9,960 nt of DNA, from NCBI GenBank assembly GCA_021786655.1, contig JAJYMU010000014.1, positions 1 to 9,960 of the forward strand, read 5' to 3'. Under the pieces are notes generated by a model. It searched no databases, was not told the DNA's origin, and was given only the letters and a program-made list of their open reading frames with translations. This DNA comes from Bacteroidota bacterium (GTDB taxonomy: Bacteria; Bacteroidota; Ignavibacteria; Ignavibacteriales; Melioribacteraceae). Shown in pieces: positions 6,437-9,960 of the stretch (the stretch's first letter is position 1; the number at the start of each line of letters is the position of its first letter). Made by a program: the position numbers and the translations under genes.

Positions 6437-7969
6437 TTACTTTTGCGGACGCATTTGCGGAAACAACAATACGTCGCGAATTGACGATTGATTTGTGAAC
6501 AGCATTACGAGTCTATCGATTCCGACGCCTAAACCCGCGGTCGGCGGCATTCCGTATTCCATAGCGCGGATAAAATCTTCATCGATCGGCTGAGCTTCTT
6601 CGTCGCCTTCCTCGCGCATTTTTACCTGAGCTTCAAAACGGTTTCTCTGATCGATCGGATCGTTCAGTTCGCTGAATGCATTGCAAATCTCTCTTCCTAG
6701 AACAAAACCTTCGAAGCGTTCAACAAGTCCTTCTCTGCTTCTGTGCTTCTTTGCAAGCGGAGAAAGTTCAATCGGGTAATCAACAACAAATGTAGGCTGA
6801 ATCAAATTCGGCTGAATCGTTGCTTCGAAAAGCAGATCGATCAGCTTGCCTTTGCTTTCTACACCTTCCAAATCAACATTTTTACTTTTTAATATTTTGA
6901 TAAGCTCGTTGTTAGATGCTGCAAGTACATCGATGCCGACTTTATTTTTCAACTCGTCAACCATAGAAATTCTTTGCCACGGCGGATTGAAATTAATTTT
7001 GTTCCCTTCAATCTCGAATTCCGTTTTACCGAAAACATTCTGAGCAAGTTTTGCAACCATGTTCTCAACAAATTCCATCATCCAAACGTAATCCTTATAC
7101 GCAACGTACAATTCAAGCATCGTGAATTCTGGATTGTGAGTTCTATCCATTCCTTCGTTTCTGAAATCTTTCGATATTTCGTAAACGCCGTCAAATCCGC
7201 CGACGATTAAACGCTTGAGATAGAGTTCATCGGCAATTCGTAAATACAGTTCGATATCGAGCGCATTATGATGCGTTACGAACGGTCGCGCGGTTGCGCC
7301 GCCGTATAACGGCTGCAGAATCGGCGTCTCGACTTCCACCAAATTATTTTCATCCAAATATTTTCTAATCTCGGTAACAATTCTAGAACGCGTCTTGAAA
7401 ACTTCTTTCACTTCCGGATTTACAATCAAATCGAGATAGCGTTGACGGTAGCGTAGTTCCTTGTCCGCAAATTGGTCGTGGACAATTTTATTTCCTTGTT
7501 CGTCAATCGTTTCCTTTGCAATCGGAATCGGACGGATTGATTTAGTAAGAACCACAAACGATTTCGAATGAACAGAAATTTCTCCCGTCTTGGTTTTGAA
7601 AACGAATCCTTCCACGCCGATGATATCGCCGATATCCAAAAGTTTGAAAACGTCGTAGTACTCACCTACATCATCTTTCTTCAAGTAAATCTGAATCTTC
7701 CCGTCTTTATCTTGAACGTGCGCGAAGGAAGCTTTTCCCATTCTCCTAATCGCCATTATTCTTCCGGCAATCTTTACAGTCTTATTTTCATACTGTTCAA
7801 AATTATTTTTGATTGCGGCAGAATAATTATCAACATCGTAACTGTATGCGAACGGCAAAATTCCTTTGTTGAGCAGTTCGTTCAATTCTTCATGTCGTCG
7901 TTGAACAAGAGTGTTGTAATCTGGTTCTTGTCCGCCGGACGGTTGAACCGGTTGATTAGTGTTATCCAA
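6437..7969 (-). CDS. lysS: Lysyl-tRNA synthetase, class II
   Basis: A 510-residue class IIb aminoacyl-tRNA synthetase that charges tRNA-Lys. An OB-fold anticodon-binding domain occupies about residues 64-145 (VKIAGRIMAIRRMGKASFAH). Motif 1 is near 212-222 (EVETPILQP), motif 2 at 268-286 (DFRNEGMDRTHNPEFTMLE) and motif 3 at 479-490 with Arg486 (GLGVGIDRLVML). The segment before the core (about 150-175, KETIDEQGNK then ADKELRYRQRYLDLIVN) is longer than in E. coli and resembles the Bacteroidota form. It lacks the C-terminal extension I associate with many Bacteroidia LysRS proteins. The first 18 residues are a Gln/Pro-rich, probably disordered tail. The start is TTG at 7967-7969: AGGAGG lies four bases upstream and the first internal Met is residue 72, so no other start keeps the OB fold. 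It is 29 bases after dacB and 24 before the S41 protease gene. Confidence 0.97.
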   Translation of the reverse strand: MDNTNQPVQPSGGQEPDYNTLVQRRHEELNELLNKGILPFAYSYDVDNYSAAIKNNFEQYENKTVKIAGRIMAIRRMGKASFAHVQDKDGKIQIYLKKDDVGEYYDVFKLLDIGDIIGVEGFVFKTKTGEISVHSKSFVVLTKSIRPIPIAKETIDEQGNKIVHDQFADKELRYRQRYLDLIVNPEVKEVFKTRSRIVTEIRKYLDENNLVEVETPILQPLYGGATARPFVTHHNALDIELYLRIADELYLKRLIVGGFDGVYEISKDFRNEGMDRTHNPEFTMLELYVAYKDYVWMMEFVENMVAKLAQNVFGKTEFEIEGNKINFNPPWQRISMVDELKNKVGIDVLAASNNELIKILKSKNVDLEGVESKGKLIDLLFEATIQPNLIQPTFVVDYPIELSPLAKKHRSREGLVERFEGFVLGREICNAFSELNDPIDQRNRFEAQVKMREEGDEEAQPIDEDFIRAMEYGMPPTAGLGVGIDRLVMLFTNQSSIRDVLLFPQMRPQK

Positions 7970-7973
7970 ATTT

Positions 7974-7979
7974 CCTCCT
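7974..7979 (-). promoter_or_regulatory. Perfect Shine-Dalgarno of lysS, paired with a TTG start
   Basis: AGGAGG (within TAGGAGG) on the minus strand ends four bases before TTG at 7967-7969. It is the strongest ribosome binding site in the window and decides the non-ATG start, since no ATG occurs in frame until codon 72. Confidence 0.75.
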
Positions 7980-7998
7980 AGATGATCGGTTAGCTAAA

Positions 7999-9504
7999 TT
8001 AATTTCGTGAAAAATTTACCAGCCGGTTGCAAACGCTGTCCATAATATAATTTGCTAACGCCGGCGGCGCCAAAAAATTATTTATGATAATCGAAAAAAT
8101 TAAACGCTCGCCGGAAACCGTTGTTAAGTAGCCGGAAAGCGAAGAAACATTATTGTTGTATCCGGCTTTAGCGTGAACGTTATTTTCCGCAGAACTTTTT
8201 TTCATCCGGTCGATCAATGTTCCGTCAACACCGGCAATCGGCAGTGAATCATAAAATTCATCGAAGACTTCGCTCTTTGCCATGTACGAAAGCAAATTTA
8301 CAATTTGGCGCGGTGTAACCAAATCCAATCTTGATAAACCGGAGCCGTCCGCCATAACCATGTTGTCCGTGTTAATTCCCATAGAACTGAAAATTTCTTT
8401 GCACGCTTTCACGCCTTCGTCAATGGAACCGTAATTGTAAATTTCCGAACCGATGGTTTTAAGAATCTGCTCGGCGTAAAAATTATTGCTGTTCTTGTTC
8501 AATTCCTTTATCAGCATTTTCAATGATAAAGATCGGTGATCAAGAATCGGCGTAAGATCATCGTAGTCGATCGGTTTATCGGAACTTTCGATTGGTCCAA
8601 CTTTGCCTTTAACGACAATACCTTTCTTCTCGAAAACTTCTTTCATCACTGTTAAGAAGTACATCGTAGGATCGGAAACGGAAATGCGATCAACAAAAGG
8701 TTGAGCGCCTTTCTTAATTTCTCCGGTGATGCTGATTAAATTTGTTCCTCGCAGTCGGGAAACTGAAATTGGGACTTCAGGTTCGCCTTCAACGGTAACG
8801 ACTTTTGCCGCGAGCGTAACATATTTTGTATCGGGAGTTAAAATTACATTCGCCGGAAAGTTTGGTTCGGTAGGTTCAACTTTAATTTCTAAACTATTAT
8901 CGTTGAAACTCAACGCTCCGCTCGGAGCCTCAAACCATTCCGATTCGTAATCCAATTCCCAACCTTTACCCAAACCGACGTTATCGAAAAGAGAATCGTC
9001 GCCGAAAATATTTCCGTCGATTACCCAAATTCCTTTGGACTTAAGCGTGTCCGCCCAATTCTCAAAAACTTTTGTAACGTTTCCATCGTAAAATCTGCCG
9101 GAGATTGACGGATCGCCGGAACCTTGCACAATCAAGTCGCCCTGCAAAACGCCTTTTTTAATTTTCCCGTTCACAAATAAATTTGTCTCGTACTGGTAAT
9201 CAGAACCAAGTAGTATTAACGCTGCAGACGAAGTAAAAAGTTTCATGTTGGATGCCGGGATAAAAAGTTTATCGGCATTTCTTTTATATAAAACTTCGCC
9301 TGTCTTCTGTGATTTGATAACGACGCCTATGAAGGCATCGTTGAAATTCGGATCGTTAAAGTAATCATCGAGCTGATCACGAAGTTCGCTCAACGTGCTT
9401 ATACTCGAATTGTTTTTCTTCGTCAGCAGCGTATCTTTCTGCGCTAACGCTACCGACGCAAAAACTAAAAGCACTACGAATGTTTTACTTGCCAAATGTT
9501 TCAT
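7999..9504 (-). CDS. dacB: D-alanyl-D-alanine carboxypeptidase/endopeptidase, PBP4 type (peptidase S13)
   Basis: A 501-residue periplasmic penicillin-binding protein that trims or cuts peptidoglycan peptides. Residues 1-21 (MKHLASKTFVVLLVFASVALA) are a signal peptide with likely cleavage after ALA. The active-site SxxK is Ser85-Asn-Met-Lys88 in IPASNMKLFTSSAAL. The SxN box is Ser339-Asn-Asn341 in KNSNNFYAEQIL, and DGSGLSR (386-392) is the usual PBP4 signature. The KTG box reads Lys446-Ala447-Gly448 (VHAKAGYNNNVSSLSGYL), so Thr is replaced by Ala. Between SxxK and SxN lies the roughly 230-residue insertion typical of S13 enzymes. I chose ATG at 9502-9504 because it begins the signal peptide; a longer frame adds 34 residues that read through the upstream gene. 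The start overlaps the RluB-type gene by 20 bases, with no good Shine-Dalgarno, suggesting coupling. lysS follows after 29 bases. Confidence 0.92.
   Translation of the reverse strand: MKHLASKTFVVLLVFASVALAQKDTLLTKKNNSSISTLSELRDQLDDYFNDPNFNDAFIGVVIKSQKTGEVLYKRNADKLFIPASNMKLFTSSAALILLGSDYQYETNLFVNGKIKKGVLQGDLIVQGSGDPSISGRFYDGNVTKVFENWADTLKSKGIWVIDGNIFGDDSLFDNVGLGKGWELDYESEWFEAPSGALSFNDNSLEIKVEPTEPNFPANVILTPDTKYVTLAAKVVTVEGEPEVPISVSRLRGTNLISITGEIKKGAQPFVDRISVSDPTMYFLTVMKEVFEKKGIVVKGKVGPIESSDKPIDYDDLTPILDHRSLSLKMLIKELNKNSNNFYAEQILKTIGSEIYNYGSIDEGVKACKEIFSSMGINTDNMVMADGSGLSRLDLVTPRQIVNLLSYMAKSEVFDEFYDSLPIAGVDGTLIDRMKKSSAENNVHAKAGYNNNVSSLSGYLTTVSGERLIFSIIINNFLAPPALANYIMDSVCNRLVNFSRN
9485..9504 (-). 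other. 20-base overlap between the RluB-type gene and dacB
   Basis: The dacB ATG (9502-9504) lies in another frame inside the final codons of the pseudouridine synthase gene, whose TAA is at 9485-9487. With no Shine-Dalgarno nearby, re-initiation by ribosomes finishing the first gene is the likely way dacB is translated. Confidence 0.6.
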
Positions 9505-9960
9505 AAACTTTTTCGATCTCGCTGTAAGATAATTTTCTGTATCCGCCCGCCGGCATTCCTTTAACAGTGAAATTTCCGAAGCTGATCCGTTCGAGTTGAT
9601 CAACAAAATAGCCGAGCGCGGAAAACATGTTCTTCACAAAATGATTTCTTCCTTCGACAGTGGTTACCGAGATTCTTTTCCAATCTTTTCTACTCAAAGA
9701 TTTAATTTCTTTGAAACGACTTTTTCTGCCGTCCAAAGTTATTCCCTTTAAAAATTTCAGCTTATCTTCTTCGGTTAATTCCCTATTGAGCGTCACCTTG
9801 TATTCACGCGGCACATGATTCTTTGGATGAGTAAGAAAATTCGTAAAGTCGCCGTCGTTCGTAAGAAGAAGCACTCCGGTAGTATTGTAGTCCAGCCTTC
9901 CAACCGGAAAAATCTTTTGTTTTGTCTCGATCAAATCCACAACCGTTCTTCTTCCCTTTT
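9485..9960 (-). CDS. RluB/RsuA-family rRNA pseudouridine synthase, C-terminal part (cut by window edge)
   Basis: The last 157 codons and stop of a gene whose start lies beyond the right edge. The frame is open to the edge, and reads KGRRTVVDLIETKQKIFPVG before the catalytic motif GRLDYNTTGVLLLTNDGDFT. The Asp of GRLD (codon 9890-9892) is the expected catalytic residue for isomerising uridine to pseudouridine. Later blocks, THPKNHVPREYKVTL, the EGRNHFVKNMFSALGY stretch and the basic VKGMPAGGYRKLS, follow the RluB/RluE/RsuA order. The N-terminal S4 domain would be outside the window. RluB modifies 23S rRNA helix 89 and RsuA modifies 16S; the fragment looks closer to RluB but the target cannot be settled here. 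The GTG at 9938-9940 is an internal codon, not the start. Its 3' end overlaps dacB by 20 bases. Confidence 0.9.
   Translation of the reverse strand, partial: KGRRTVVDLIETKQKIFPVGRLDYNTTGVLLLTNDGDFTNFLTHPKNHVPREYKVTLNRELTEEDKLKFLKGITLDGRKSRFKEIKSLSRKDWKRISVTTVEGRNHFVKNMFSALGYFVDQLERISFGNFTVKGMPAGGYRKLSYSEIEKVYETFGK

Noticed and set aside
7426..7665. A 79-codon minus-strand frame inside lysS
   Set aside because: Out-of-frame overlap with a well-supported gene; composition looks like a frame shadow.
7568..7981. A 137-codon plus-strand frame
   Set aside because: Antisense to the N-terminal part of lysS, with no recognisable motif; it reads as a shadow of the synthetase codons.
7970..7998. The longest intergenic gap as a promoter or terminator
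   Set aside because: Its 29 bases hold the lysS ribosome site and a short TTAGCTAA palindrome, but no stem with a T-run and no convincing promoter boxes.
9505..9606. 34-residue N-terminal extension of the dacB product
   Set aside because: It would lie upstream of a good signal peptide and entirely within the pseudouridine synthase gene. Met at 9502-9504 is the better start.
9938..9940. GTG as the start of the RluB-type gene
   Set aside because: The open frame continues to the window edge and the residues before it (GRRTV) match the family, so this is an internal codon of a truncated gene.

Overview
The window is a run of ten genes, all on the minus strand, with no gap longer than 29 bases and three gene pairs that abut or overlap. 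In transcription order (right to left) they are: the 3' part of an RluB/RsuA-type rRNA pseudouridine synthase (cut by the right edge), a PBP4-type D-Ala-D-Ala carboxypeptidase, lysyl-tRNA synthetase, an S41 C-terminal processing protease, a gamma-class carbonic anhydrase-like protein, YbeY, a DUF494/Smg protein, DNA topoisomerase I, a Xer tyrosine recombinase, and the 5' end of a ribosome hibernation factor (cut by the left edge). Nearly all of the window is coding. I see no tRNA, rRNA, CRISPR array, insertion sequence, prophage gene or convincing terminator.

The genes suggest the Bacteroidota/Chlorobiota/Ignavibacteriota group, most likely an Ignavibacteria-like lineage. Three things point there. 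LysRS carries the lead-in to its catalytic core that I know from Bacteroidota enzymes. YbeY has Asp in place of the third zinc-binding His. A xer gene lies directly upstream of hpf/raiA. Clear Shine-Dalgarno sequences precede hpf, topA, the carbonic anhydrase gene, the S41 protease gene and lysS, which fits the Chlorobi/Ignavibacteria side better than Bacteroidia, where such motifs are mostly absent. This assignment is from memory of family sequences, not from a search.

The layout looks like one housekeeping transcription unit, or several nested ones, whose first promoter lies right of the window. Functionally it mixes ribosome and RNA work (RluB-type, LysRS, YbeY, HPF), cell envelope and periplasmic proteolysis (PBP4, S41 protease), and chromosome topology and segregation (TopA, Xer), plus a carbonic anhydrase-like protein and the poorly understood DUF494 protein. 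Overlapping stops and starts suggest translational coupling at rluB-dacB, carbonic anhydrase-ybeY and ybeY-DUF494, and the hpf ribosome binding site sits on the xer stop codon.

I found no new system. The points most worth a second look are a PBP4 whose KTG box reads KAG, the HHD metal site of YbeY, the DUF494-topA pairing, and a perfect 9-bp inverted repeat inside the third zinc-ribbon of topA.
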